A stretch of DNA of 64,000 nt from Mugil cephalus (GCF_022458985.1 NC_061771.1:33856117-33920116), one strand, 5' to 3'. Positions 12,145-26,900 are shown, numbered from the stretch's first letter. Numbers and translations: made by a program. The notes: generated by a model not told the origin, from the letters alone.

Positions 12145-15100
12145 ATGCTGAGAGGAATCTGCCTCCTCCTGCCTTTCCTCGCTCTGGGGGGAGTCCTGCA
12201 CACAGAGGTCTGTGTTAGCGCTTAGTTTAGTTTGTTTGTTTTGTTTTTATCCACACTAAGAATTTCCTCTTTTTTTTTATGAATGTCTTCAAAACAGATT
12301 AAAACTGTGTTTTGAGACGCTGCATTAGTACTTTATTAAAAAAAATAAAAAGTTTTAGCTGCTGTTGCTCGTGTATAAACTGAACCTGGCACCATATGCT
12401 TGGTCTCATCGTCAGTCTGATGGTTTAACTTTGGGTTTGTGCCATTAAAAATGACCCGTTTAATCTTTTTAGAAAGGGTTTATGATCCGTAACCAGAACT
12501 CTTTAGGAATATTTACTTATTTACCGTGTGAAAGCCTCTTTGAAGTCCTTCCTTAAAATACCAGCAATGCTTTTTATTGCTCTATAATTTTAAAGCAGTG
12601 TATTATTTGTGTGTAAATATGTGAAATAGTGAAGTATGCATGACATAATGTTTGGTTAAGTGCAGTTTAAACGCTGCTCTGAGCATATGTTTTTGTAAAG
12701 TGGCTCAGACTGACACGACACCTGTAGACACCAAGCCTTAAAAGAAAAACTGTGTTTCACTCCTGGATTCCTGAGAGTGAATTTACTGGTTTGTTGTGTG
12801 ACGGCAGCAGACTGAAGGGTGTCGTGGATTGATCTGGATAAAGGTCGGATAGGAAACGATTTGTTAAGCAAAAACGAATGTGATGCCTGAGGACGTATCG
12901 TGAGCCGGTTGGTTCGGGCGTTTACACAGCGCTGCTGGTTTAAAGTGAACAAAACACGACCTGCAATCTGGGCCCTTCGCTGTTTGATTTGCTCAGACAC
13001 ATTTTGTGTTTGTTTGCTGGTGTCGGGTTCAGGTAACAGCTCTGTGCACATACATGATGGATGAAGGAGCAGGAACCTGGTGGAGGCGAGTTTAACCGGT
13101 CGTTTCACGGCGGCTGGAGCTTAAAGCTAAAGGGCCTGATAACGTGTCTGCACATTAACATCATGGAACGTCAACATTTCAATTAGTATCTTGTATCCTA
13201 ATAAATTAATAAATAAATAAATACTATTAAACGTACGTTTTATTAGAGTCATCAACAGCTGTTATAGTAGCTGGTGTATTAAAAACCATGTAATTCTTTT
13301 ATTATTAGCATTTCAGTTTGATTTGATATAAATTCATTTTCAAAGACCATTTTTAGGGACGACTCCAGTTCAAACTAAAACCCAGATTGTGTTGTTTCCA
13401 CAGCATCGAACCTGGTTTAACATCTGTCGCCGTCTCTGCTCGGTCGTCTTCCTTTTAAAATCCAGTCCTCTCTCGTCACGCGACGACTAAACTCTGCTTT
13501 GCACCGATTTGTTAGTCAAAATCATCCTGGTTAGACTTTAAATGGTATTTATTTAAAAAATAATTCAAGGATTTTATGAGTTCAAACTAGAAAATGACTT
13601 TTTTTATGAACCCAGCTCTGTTCAGTATCAAGTATTATGTTTTTAGCTTTCAATAATTTGACCTTTAAATATAAGTAACTTTTTTTGTTTACTGCAAAAA
13701 TTCAGTTTTCTAGACTGGAAGTGAAATGATAATAATAATAGTGAAGCCTAAACCTCTGTATACTAGCATAGAATGAGCTTATTTGCTTTAGTATAATTAT
13801 TTGTTGTGGGATGAGTTGTGACTTGTTCTTTATTTGTTGTGTTTGCTCTGCTTCAGCTCACCGGAGTCCTGGACGACTGCTTCTGTGACGTCGAAAGCAT
13901 CGATGTGTTCAACAACTTCAAGGTTTACCCTCGTCTCAAGAAGCTCACGGAGCGAGACTACTTCAGATACTACAGGGTAAGAGCTGCTCAGGACGAGGGT
14001 CACTGCTGCTCTGCTGAATCCCTTCGGTGTGAGCTCCTCCCAGTCTCATCTGACCACGTTGTGTTGTTAAAGTTGTGTCCTGGGATGAAAACGTGGCTAA
14101 TGATGTCAGGAATCTGAACCATGGTGCTGTAGATTGATCTAGAATTAAACTGAACTCTGTAGGTGTTTATGTCAGAAAGAGAAAGACACGACTCGCTCCT
14201 TATTATTATTTTAAACATGAAACATGAAACCGAGAGGTGTTTCCTGTTCCTCAAAATCTTGGTTGGTTGAGTGTAACACAATCAGATTAACCAGGCAGGA
14301 GTCTGTTTGTGGCTCTGTTTGTCGCTCTGTTTGTTGCTCTGTTTGTCGCTCTGTTTGTCGCTCCGTTTGTCGCTCCGTTTGTTGCTCTGATTGTCGCTCT
14401 GATTGTCGCTCTGATTGTCGCTCTGATTGTCGCTCTGTTTGTCGCTCTGTTTGTCGCCCTGTTTGTTTGTCACTCTGTTTGTTGCTCTGTTTGTTGCTCT
14501 GTTTGTCGCTCTGTTTGTCGCTCTGTTTGTGGCTCTGTTTGTCGCTCTGTTTGTCGCTCTGTTTGTTGCCCTGTTTGTGTGTCGCTCTGTTTGTCGCTCT
14601 GTTTGTTGCTCTGTTTGTCGCTGTTTGTCGCTCTGTTTGTCGCTCTGTTTGTCGCTCTGTTTGTCGCTCTGTTTGTCGCTCTGTTTGTTGCCCTGTTTGT
14701 GTGTCGCTCTGTTTGTCGCTCTGTTTGTCGCTCTGTTTGTTGCTCTGTTTGTTGCCCTGTTTGTGTGTTGCTCTGTTTGTCGCTCTGTTTGTCGCTCTGT
14801 TTGTTGCTCTGTTTGTTGCTCTGTTTGTTGCTCTGTTTGTCGCTCTGTTTGTTGCTCTGTTTGTTTGTTGCCCTGTTGGTTTGTCGCTCTGTTTGTCGCT
14901 CTGTTTGTCGCTCTGTTTGTCGCTCTGTTTGTTGCTGTTTGTCGCTGTTTGTCGCTCTGTTTGTCGCTCTGTTTGTTGCTCTGTTTGTCGCTCTGTTTGT
15001 CGCTCTGATTGTTGCTCTGTTTGTCGCTCTGTTTGTTTAACCCAACCCACTCACCACACAATGAAAACTAATCAGACCAGATGAACAAGACAAAAAGACT

Positions 15101-17330
15101 AAATTTCAAGTTGTGAATTAAAAGATTTTGCGTCACTTATGAATTTTCTGCATAAAATTTTACTTAAAACCTGCGTAAAGACTAAATGTTCCTGGTCACA
15201 TCTGATCATTTGGAGGAGTTTGGTCCCAGATCAGAACCAGTTGAGTTGTGAGATGTTGGTGGTTTCCTCTCATCAGCTGATGCTCCAACATTTCTACTGG
15301 ATGAAGGTCAGGACTTTGACTTGTTCCTAAACATTCATCTGGTTCTTCTGGAGAACCACTGGTGTTCTTGGGCTCCTTGTCTTCCTCCATGACCCAGTTT
15401 CTCTTCATTCACTCATGGACATGTCCTGACATTTCTTTCAGGTCACTGGGAGAATTCAAGTCATTGGTCCTCAAGATGAGCAGATCACTGAACAGCCCAA
15501 CCATGACTTAGCGCCCATGTTTCACTGGAGGATGAGGTTCTGATGCTGAATGCAGCGTGTTCATCTCCAAACATTTAAACCAAACTATTCTACTCTGGTC
15601 TCATCTGTCCACTAAACATTGTCCCACATGTTCTTTGTGGACAGAGAGCAGTGTCTTTGGTTGTTGAGTGGATTCATCAACATGAACATCAGCCAATGTG
15701 AGAGAGGCCTTTAGCTGCTTAGAAGTTCCCCTGGGTTCCTCTGGTTCCTCTGGTTCCTCTCCCACTATGATGGAGGGATGTTTGTTGGTGGATGATGTTT
15801 TGAGTCGCTTTTATGCAGAAATTCTGCAGCTCTGTAAATACTCTCTTTATCTTTCTGTCTCCTGGTTCCTAATAAAATGTCGGCTTCTTTTAATACTTCT
15901 TTAATACCTTTGTGTTTGACTGCAGGTCAACCTGAAGAGACCGTGTCCTTTCTGGCCTGATGATGGACATTGCTCCATCAAAGACTGCCACGTGGAACCA
16001 TGTCCAGAGGTCAGAGGTCAACCGCACTCACACCTGCCAACATCTGTCTCCTCAGTGACTAAATCACACGTTTTCATTGTGAAATCAACTGTATTTGTGC
16101 CTAATTTTTGCTTTAGTTGCCTTAGTTTGTCGTAATGAGCCGTTTGTTTGGTTTCACAGAGTAAGATCCCTGTTGGCATCAAGTCTGGGAACTACAACAA
16201 GGTGAGACTGGAACCGTTTCTCTTCTTCTGAACGTTGTTGTTGTTGTTGTTTGTCTGCTGACTTTGACCCGAGCGGCTTCATGGATTCTGTTTAAACATC
16301 CACATGTTACACTAGTTACTGATGTTATGATGCTACAGGGACCTGGTTTTGGTTTTTAAAGTTTCCCATTAAGACTCTTCACTTGAACTTGAATGAAGTC
16401 TCTCAGGTCCCTGATGATTCAGGCCTCGTCCTCCAGGTAATTCCTCTCAGTGATAACACCTGTGTGGGAGCTCTTTAGTTTCTTTATCGTGGTACGTTCA
16501 TGGAGCTGAGGACCAGATGTACCTGTGCTGCCTCTCAGTGACGTACGTCAGACCACTCGTCTTATCTCAGAGTTTCCATGTGTTTGCCTTGTAATGAACC
16601 ATCTGCTCTGGTCTCAGTCCTGGTCACTGAGCCTCCTCATCATTCAGGTTAATGGTTTAAAGTCTCAGTCCTGGTCTCTGAGCCTCCTCATCATTCAGGT
16701 TAATGGTTTAAAGTCTCAGTCCTGGTCTCTGAGCCTCCTCATCATTCAGGTTAATGGAGGAAAGTGTTGCTCCTCAGATCAGATAGTTTCTTAGGTTTTA
16801 ACATGTAAATGGTTCCTTTTATTCCGTTTAAATGGTCGAGTAGTGGATGGGACCACGTGCTGCAGGTTTCATTTTGATTTGGGTTGTTTGTTTTTTGAGT
16901 CTCATGTGGGAAACTTCACATGAACATCTGGTCACGAGGAAACAGCTTTAGGCTGATGTGTTCACACCCAGCGTTAAAACGCGCCTCCAGGTTTCACGCT
17001 CTCGATGCAAATAAGCAGCGACGTCTGCAGCAGAATGTTTTATCAGCCAGGGGCCGAGATGTCATGACTTACTGACTGATCTCTGCCCTGACCTCAGTCA
17101 TTCTGGAGACTAAAGTCACACTGACCACGGTCCTATTATTATTATTATTATTATCACGATTATTATTATGATTAATATTATCATGGTTATTATTAGTATT
17201 ATTATTATTATTGTCATTGTTATTATTATTATTGTCATTATTATTATTATTATTATTATCATTGTGATTATCATTATTATTATTATTATCACGATTATTA
17301 TGATTATTATTATCATTATTATATTTATTA

Positions 17331-17363
<33 letters not shown>

Positions 17364-17891
17364 CATGATTATTATTATTATTACCACCATTATTATTATT
17401 ACCACCATTATTATTATTATTATTATTATTATCATTATTATTATTATTTTCATTATTATCATGATGATTATTTATATTATCATGATTATTATATATATTA
17501 CCACCATTATTTTATTATATTGTGTTATTATTATTATTATCACGATTATTATTAGATTATTATTATCATGTATTATTATTATTATTATTATTATTATTCA
17601 TATAATTGATTATTATTATTATTATCATATGATTATCATTATTATTATTATTATCACGATTATTATTATGATTAATATTATCATGGTTATTATTATTATT
17701 ATTATTATTATTGTCATTATTATTATTATTATAATGATTATTATTATTATTACCACCATTATTATTATTATTATTATCATTATTATTATTATCATTATTA
17801 TGATGATGATTATTATTATTATTATTATTATCACCATCATCATTATTATTATGATTATTATTATTATGATTATTATTATTATTATTACCAC

Positions 17892-17927
<36 letters not shown>

Positions 17928-20900
17928 CACTGAGAGGAACCTACCGTCTCCTGCAGGTGGAGCCATGAAGAGATATCACACAATGAGCAGAACAGTTTGT
18001 TATTAATGAGACTGAAACAAACTGTTTCATGATGATGATGATGTTGTTGGTGTGAGGTTGGTGCCTCCCAGTCAGGAGGTTCTGGGTTCTAATCACGGTT
18101 CACATGTTCTCCCTGTGTCTGCCTGGGTTCTCCGCCTCCAAGGACACAGGGACACAGGGACACAGAGACACAGAGACACAGGGACTCCCATTGAAATAGT
18201 CATAGTGTTACTTGTTATGATGCCTCTCTAACGCCCCCCCCTGTGTTCAGTACTCCCATGCAGCCAACACCATGTCGGGTCTGACGGAGTGTGAACAGGC
18301 CAAGGAGCTGGGCGCCATCAACAGCACCCTGAGGTGAGACGTCCGTCCTCCCGTCCCAGTCTGGGTCCTGCACCGCTTCACTTCCACAATGCAAAGCGGC
18401 TTCATTAGATTTCATTACACTGACCAGCGTCTGTGGCAGCTTCTCACCTCGTGACTTTTTGATTCTAGTAGTTTTATTTTTAGTGTCTAAATTAACTGTA
18501 GAAAAAATGGACAACACAGGTCCTGTCCTGTCCACTAGTGTCCCTGGGACACAGACACCACCATGTTGTGAGCTTTACAATGTCCTTAGTTATGTATGTA
18601 TTTATTTATTCCCATGGTCCTAAGAGGCTGCTTCTTTCACTGGAGGTTAGTTAATGTAGAACATTACATGAACAACCTGACACCACAAAATGATTTAGTG
18701 TTTTAGTTTGACCCAAGCCCCGCCCACTAACATGGAGGGGGCGGGGCTTATGACCTGCACTGCTGATGTTACACATGTTCGACGTTTAAACAGTGAACGT
18801 TTGAGCCTGTGCGTTGTCTGAATGTGTCATGATGATGATGCATATTTCAGTGTAGAACACAAACAGTAGGTGGTTACAGGGTCATTTTTAAATAACGTCA
18901 TCAGACCAGAGCGTCTACAGGAGCTGTCATGGCGTCTTCTCACAGTCTAAACATGTCAACCAACAAACTCGATGTATAAACCTGCCGCAGACTTTAAATG
19001 AACCTTGATTTAATAAGATGTGTTCAGTTTGTGTCCTGCTGTGACCTGATGGTTTAAATGGTTTCCTCCCAGTAACCAGAGCAAAGAGGCCTTCGCTGAC
19101 TGGGCGAGACACGACGACGCTCAGGATCATTTCTGTGAGCTGGATGGTGAGGATCTGTCTGAACGTCCTCCATCACACCCACAACCAGGCTGCTGCTGAG
19201 TGCGTGCGCTTCATTATTGTCTCATGTGCTGGTTTCAGATGAGACGTCTCCGGACTCGGAGTACGTGGACCTGCTGTTGAATCCGGAGCGGTTCACCGGC
19301 TACAAGGGCCCGTCGGCCTGGAGGGTCTGGAACAGCATCTACGAGGAAAACTGCTTCAAGTGAGGCCACACTGCAACAGCACAGTGTACACAACAGTGTA
19401 CACAACAGTGTACAGCACAGTAACACGTCAGTGACGCTGTCCCACTGTGAGGACGGTTCAGGTCAAGTCTGTTTATTTACAAACCGGCATTAACAACACG
19501 ACAGAACGCAGACACACAGCGGTGAACGTGCTCCACAATCATTTCCTCTTCTCTAAACGGCCTGAACGAGACTTAAAGTTACATTTCTGACACGTTTAAC
19601 TTTAAAACTTGTCATTCGTCGCCAAGGTGAGAAATTTAAATTTAAATAGATTTTAAATTGGAACCGTGAGTTAATTTGAGACGATTCACAGAAATGACAG
19701 ATCATGTGAAATGAATGGACCTGGTTAAGGTCAGAACATCAATAATATTCATTATTTAAATTATTTAAATAAATAACAAACTACAGAAAGTATTTATCAG
19801 TAAAGACAAATACAAAAATGTATTTATCATACGAACAAGAACATGTGAGGTCAGATCATAGAAGAACTTCAGCTTCTTCTCATCTTCAACAAACGATTTA
19901 TTCATGGAACAAGATGAGACGTGATATTGTTCTGTTTTAGTTTTTTACTTTTGTTCTTTTATGTTTGAGATGAATTTTAACAGTAAACGATAGAATGAGT
20001 TTTCTTCATGTGAACGATGATGAGTTGTTTCTTCGGTTGTTTTGATGTGACCTCTCTAAGCTGCAGTGACTGAATGTTTTTAATGATTGTTGTGTGGACA
20101 GACCCAGGTCCGTGTACCGGCCCCTGAACCCTTTGGCTCCGAGCAGAGGTGACTCTCTTCACTTTTCACCATCTTTAATGTAAACGCTGTAACATCAGGA
20201 TGAAACGAGATGTTTTTCTTCCACGTTTAAAAGGTTTAATGTGTAACTAACAGTTTAATTCTCTGTCTCTGTCTCTGTGTTCAGGAGATGACGACGGTGA
20301 GTAAAATGAACCCGGCCTCTCGTTCATGTATTTTACCGTTTGTGGAGGAAATAACTGAGAAAGTCTGTGTTGTTTCCTGTCACAGGAGAAGGTTTCTACA
20401 ACTGGCTGGAAGGTGAGCTCTGGTTTCTCTCTCTCACGTTTCACCCTGAAAAAGGGAAGCGAGGCTGTTTCTATTTATTTGGATAAAGATGAAGCAGCGA
20501 GGAATCGTTACTCGTTTCCTGCTTCAGTAAATGATTTTCTTTGTGTAAGTGAAACTTCTGTGAAACCGTCCTGTGAAAGTGTTGAAACCTCAGAGTCGAC
20601 CTGAGAACGAAGCTAATTATAACTGTGAGGAGGAAACGTCTGAAAGTGAGAAACAGTGAAGAGATGAAGGATGAGAAGGATCCGTCTGTGCTTTTATGTT
20701 CATTCATGTTCAGCCAAAACTAGAGCTCATCCTCTTTATCGTCATCGTAACATGTTCAACAGCCCCTTCAGCGTAATAATATATATAAATATATAAATAA
20801 TATAAATAATATGTATGTTTATACCGTGGTCTGGGTGAATCCTCGATCCTGATTGGCTGCGGGGTCTACATGTGATAATTACCTGATGACAGCTCTAAAT

Positions 20901-23900
20901 CACTGCGCTGGCTCAAACGCTTTGGTAACCGTGGCAACAGAAAAACGATTTTCGGAAACTATCTGTGGAAAGTTCGCATGATCCTGTGGACACGCGGTGA
21001 TAAGTGCACTGGCCTGTGAAATGATGCTTTGTATCACGTAATGTAACGTTAATGAACGTTAATGATATGTCCCATGGACATACGGGTCCTACTGTGAGGA
21101 CACAGCAGGTTTCCCTGGCAACGCCTGCAGACGGGAGATGTTAAATAGTCGCTCAGACGCTTCTTGTGAAAAACGTATGATTTAAACGGTAAAAAACAGC
21201 ATTAACGCATCGGACGGTTCATGTGTCCGTTAATTTCATTAATGAAATAATTATTTATAATTATTATAATGTCTAATACCTTTAACTGAACAGAACATTG
21301 AGAATCAGTGTTTCTCACATGATGCTCTATTGATGGCAAATGAAATGAAAATGAATTATTTATTATATATATGTGTGTGTATATCTATCCATATATACAC
21401 ACACATATTAGTGTATGAGATTATATTGAGTTGAATTGAATTTGAGTCCTGCTGCCTTTGACTAAGCGTTTACAGGACCACTAGTGTTTTTGTGTCGAGG
21501 CAGAGCACTGGAAAACAGTCCGAGGTCAAAGTTGAACTTCTAACTGAAATAGTGATTGAGATATCTCAGCCAAACTCTGTTAAACTCAGTTAAACACAAA
21601 AGTAAAGTTGGATTCAGCAATAAATTCTGCTCTAATTCTTTTCTGTAATTATTGTTTCTGTCCAGGTTTGTGTTTGGAGAAGAGGGTGTTCTACCGACTC
21701 ATCTCAGGCCTCCACAGCAGCATCAACATCCACCTGTGTGCGGAGTACCTGCTGGACGGTACGACTCTTTTAACTTAACACTTAACATTTAACATTTAAC
21801 ATGTGGTCGACTACCTGCTGGACGGTACGACTCTTTTAACTTAACACTTAACATTTAACATTTAACATGTGGTCGACTACCTGCTGGACGGTACGACTCT
21901 TTTAACTTAACACTTAACACTTAACATGTGGTCGACTACCTGCTGGACGGTACGACTCTTTTAACTTAACACTTAACACTTAACATGTGGTCGAATACCT
22001 GCTGGACGGTACGACTCTTTTAACTTAACACTTAACATGTGGTCGAATACCTGCTGGACGGTACGACCCTTTTAACTTAACACTTAACACTTAACATGCG
22101 GTCGATTACCTGCTGGATGGTACGACTCTTTTAACTTAACACTTAACACTTAACATGTGGTCGACTACCTGCTGGACGGTACGACTCTTTTAACTTAACA
22201 CTTAACATGTGGTCCACTACCTGCTGGACGGTACGACTCTTTTAACTTAACACTTAACATGTGGTCGACTACCTGCTGGACGGTACGACTCTTTTAACTT
22301 AACACTTAACACTTAACATGTGGTCGACTACCTGCTGGACGGTACGACTCTTTTAACTTAACACTTAACATGTGGTCGACTACCTGCTGGACGGTACGAC
22401 TCTTTTAACTTAACACTTAACACTTATGTGGTCCACAGGGTGAAAAATTACATTGAAGACATTGACAACCTGGAACTAAACAGAACCTCCTCGTCCATTA
22501 CGTGTTTTCTTAAAAGTTGTTGTTATCTATAGTAGAGTCCTGCGCGAGACTGTTTTCTTCACGTCGCTCCCGCTGAATTTCTGACCGTTACCGCCCGCAC
22601 CTGCAAAACTTTGAGTATTTATTACGGCACAATAATAGAAATGCATTGATTTTGTGTCTTCTCCACGTCCCGCAGGAGAAAACACGTCATTTTATAGGCT
22701 ATTAATAAAGAGATCCATGGGGTTGTTTCGTTTTCCTGGAGAACAGAGCAGGTGTGTCGCCTCAACCCAGAGGAGCCGGATTAGTGACTGTTGTAGACTA
22801 GTATGTTTGGACATTCGTTACAACTAACAAAGTCCAGTTCGTTTCCATCTGTGTCACAGACGATTGAGAAGTTCCTCCAAATGTCAGACTTGCTTTGTCT
22901 TAGTGCTGTAAACACCTTCTTTGAGCATGTCATTTGTTGACATCCTGTCGCTAGGCTACATCCCGATCCCGCAGTGTGTTTTTAGCCGCTCGCTCCCGCC
23001 CACTTTGAATTAGGTCCCGCGGGACCCAGTCCCAAGGCAGCCCTCTAATCTATAGGTTATCCTGCTGTTGTCATGGTCCCGTCCCTTGAGATCAAACAGG
23101 TCCACTTGTTTGGTGGTTCATGCAGTGATGTGTTTATGTTTGCCTCCTCAGAGGGCTGGGGCCGCCCGATGTGGGGTCCAAACGTCCAGGAGTTCCGTCA
23201 GCGTTTTGACACGGCCGAGACAAAGGGCGAAGGAACCCGGCGGCTGAAGAACCTCTACTTCCTGTATCTGATCGAGCTGCGAGCGCTCTACAAAGTGGCT
23301 CCCTACTTTGAACGGGCCTTCGTCAACCTGTACACTGGAAACTCTCAGGAGGACGGAGACACCAAAGACCTACTGCTGCAGATCTTCAATGAAATCAGGT
23401 AAGAAGGGCTTTGTTCAGGACTGTTTATTGTTTATTCACTGACCTGGTGAGATGTGGCCTCAAGCAGAATGTCTCTAGTACTGATGTAGGACATAATGCA
23501 GCTGGACTACAACGAGTTCAACAGGAACAGCTCAAAGAGAAGTTACCAGGAAAAAAAAGTAGTTACCAGAAAACTGCATCTTCACCCCTCAGAATATTTT
23601 ACGTTTACAGAGAATCCAATAGAACAAATGAAACATAAATATTATTATAAGTACGTTGGTGTTTGTCTGATTAGTGGAACTAAATGTTCCTGGTCACATC
23701 TGATCATTTGGAGGAGTTTGGTCCCAGAACAGAACCAGCTGATTTGTGAGATGTTGGTGGTTTCCTCTCATCAGCTGATGCTCCAACATTTCTACTGGAT
23801 GAAGGTCAGGACTTTGACTTGTTCCTAAACATTCATCTGGTTCTTCTGGAGAACCACTGGTGTTCTTGGGCTCCTCGTCTTCCTCCATGACCCAGTTTCC

Positions 23901-26900
23901 CTTCACATTCAGCTCATGGACTCATGTCCTGACATTTTCTTTCAGAGTTCACTGGTAGAATTCAAAGTTCATTGGTTCATCAATGATGAGCAGATGCAGC
24001 AGAACAGGAACAAACCAGGACATTAGCGCCCCCATGTTTCATGGAGGGATGAGGTTCTGATGCTGGAATGCAGTGTTGGTTCATCTCCAAACATTTAAAC
24101 CAAACTATTCTACTCTGGTCTCATCTGTCCACTAAACATTGTCCCACATGTTCTTTGTGGACAGAGAGCAGTGTCTTTGGTTGTTGAGTGGATCCATCAA
24201 CATGAACATCAGCCAATGTGACGTGATCTTCTCGTAGCATTTTAATCCTCCACGTCTCTTTTTGTCTTTCAGAACTTTCCCGATGCACTTTGATGAGAAG
24301 TCCATGTTTGCCGGAAACAAAATAGAAGCAAAAACGTTGAAGGTAAAACCGAGAGCTGAGCTAACGAGCAGTTAATGCGCTAACGTGAATGTAAAGATGA
24401 AGATAAACTGTGTGTTTCCTTTTAATCAGGAGGAATTCCGGCTGCATTTTAAAAACATCTCCAGGATCATGGACTGTGTCGGCTGCAGTAAATGTCGACT
24501 CTGGGGAAAACTACAGGTGAGTCAGTATTTATTTATTCATGACCTAAATGAAGGATCAAGTAAAACGAGTTAAAGCCCATTGATCAGAAGTGAAGCTAAC
24601 ATATATAACACATGTATTATACCGTATTTAATAGTGTGACATGTTCTAGTACCAGTCAGATGTATCATCACTGCTGCTTCGTTGTTGTTGTTGTTGTGTG
24701 CAGACCCAGGGTTTGGGAACAGCGCTGAAGATCCTCTTCTCGGAGAAGGAGATCCAGAACCTCCCTGAGCACAGCCCGTCTAAAGGTTTCCAGCTCACTC
24801 GCCAGGAGATCGTGGCCTTTGTGAACGGCTTCGGGAGGTAAGTTCATCGCGAGGCTAAACCAGCGGTGCAGCTCCACGGGAACCGGTCGGGATCTTCTCA
24901 TTAACCTCAGCGTTTAGACACGAGGCTCAGCTGTGAAGTCAAACCATCTCAGGGAGAAAGGAGTTACAAAATAAAACACGTTTATTTAACTATTTTTTTC
25001 TTTGCGCCATAATTCCATGGATCTGGCTTCATGTATTCAGTGTCTTCAGTTTGTATCTAGAATGAAGAAAGTAGAAAAAACAATAATTAAAAAACGCTGA
25101 ACGAGAAGATGAGTCCAAACTAAAAACAGGTAGTGAATATATTAATATTATAGCTTTACACTTGTTCTTTGAATATGAACTATGTCCTGATTTTATGACA
25201 CGTGGACGTCTGACTCACTGGTGTCTGATTTTAATATTTAACACTAGAACACTGACGTTATAATTAATAATAAAACAATAAAGGTTTCTCACTGGGGCTC
25301 ATATAACATGGTTCTAAAATGTGCAAAAAATGAGGAACTCTTTAACGAATCTTAAATAAATAAATAAACAATAATAATAAGAAGAAGAAGAAGAAGAATG
25401 GCGGTCCATCTGTGTCTGGTCCATGTGAGACTTGTCCTCCTGCATCACTAACAACCAGAGACTTTCTGAAATGATAATAAAACTATAAAAATGTCTTTAA
25501 CAAAAATGACATTTATTCATAAACATCACACTAAATAAGAATTACATGCAAACTCCAGGTCTGCTCTGCTACTAGCTCCAGTAGCGAAGAATAAATCTGT
25601 GACTGGTGAAGTAAAACTGGCTTTAGTGAAGTTTTAGTTACGTGTTGTCATGTCAGATTATTGGTACGTAGCTACGATAAAATGATTTAACGCTCCAGAG
25701 TCGAGTACATAATACTCAGACTCTCCTTCCTGTTAAAACCTGTTCACCTGGTTCCTGCTTCATTCTTTCCAGCTCAACCTCTCATGTGTGACTTCACACT
25801 AGTTTCATCCATTTTGCAAACTGTATCAACATCATCATTCAATCAAACTTTATTTATAGAGCATTCTTCATACAAAGGCTCCATCCCAAAGGGATTAACA
25901 TAAAAATAAAACAAAAACAACAGAATAAAATAACGGCAGTAAAACTATGACTGTAATAAATAAAATAAAATTCAAATGTATATTAAAAGGTAAAAAAATA
26001 ATAAAATAAGTTAAAATTCATTGAAAGTCAGACTAAAAAGATAAAATTTCCATTTCCATTAAAACTATTTAGGACCATGTCCAAAACTATCATGCGTCCA
26101 ACCAGTAATAATGTCTACATGTCTCTAAACTGTCTCCTGTCTCCATAGACTGAATGTAGCCTCACTGTTGCTTAGCAACCACTGACACATCATGTCCTGA
26201 TTGGTTGATGGATCCATGTTTCCACCAATAGGAAAGAAGTTGTTTCTTTCTATCATGTGTAGCTGGCTAGCTCTCTCCTCTTGCTAGCTCTCTCCTCCTG
26301 CTAGCTCTCTCCTCCTGCTAGCTCTCTCCTCTTGCTAACTCTCTCCTCTTGCTAACTCTCTCCTCTGGCTAGCTCTCTCCTCTTGCTAGCTCTCTCCTCT
26401 GGCTAGCTCTCTCCTCTTGCTAGCTCTCTCCTCCTGCTAGCTCTCTCCTCCTGCTAGCTCTCTCCTCTTGCTAACTCTCTCCTCTTGCTAGCTCTCTGCT
26501 CTGGCTAGCTCTCTGCTCTGGCTAGCTCTCTCCTCCTGCTAGCTCCCTCCTCCTGCTAGCTCTCTCCTCTTGCTAGCTCTCTGCTCTGGCTAGCTCTCTC
26601 CTCCTGCTAGTTCTCTCCTCCTGCTAGCTCTCTGCTCTAGCTAGCTCTCTGCTCTAGCTAGCTCTCTGCTCTGGCTAGCTCTCTCCTCCTGCTAGCTCCC
26701 TCCTCCTGCTAGTTCTCTCCTCCTGCTAGCTCTCTGCTCTGGCTAGCTCTCTCCTCCTGCTAGTTCTCTCCTCCTGCTAGCTTTCTGCTCCTGCTAGCTC
26801 TCTCCTCTTGCTAGCTCTCTCCTCCTGCTAGCTCTCTCCTCCTGCTAGTTCTCTCCTCCTGCTAGCTTTCTGCTCCTGCTAGCTCTCTCCTCTTGCTAGC

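Noticed and set aside
14211-15084. Long open frames (193-286 codons) on both strands
   Set aside because: They are translations of a 12-bp minisatellite inside an ero1b intron; no splice or family support.
17116-18006. Poly-isoleucine open frames
   Set aside because: Artefact of the ATT microsatellite.
21746-22436. Possible series of extra coding exons (repeated YLLDG)
   Set aside because: No acceptor precedes each unit and the reading frame stops in every unit; it is a duplicated exon border.
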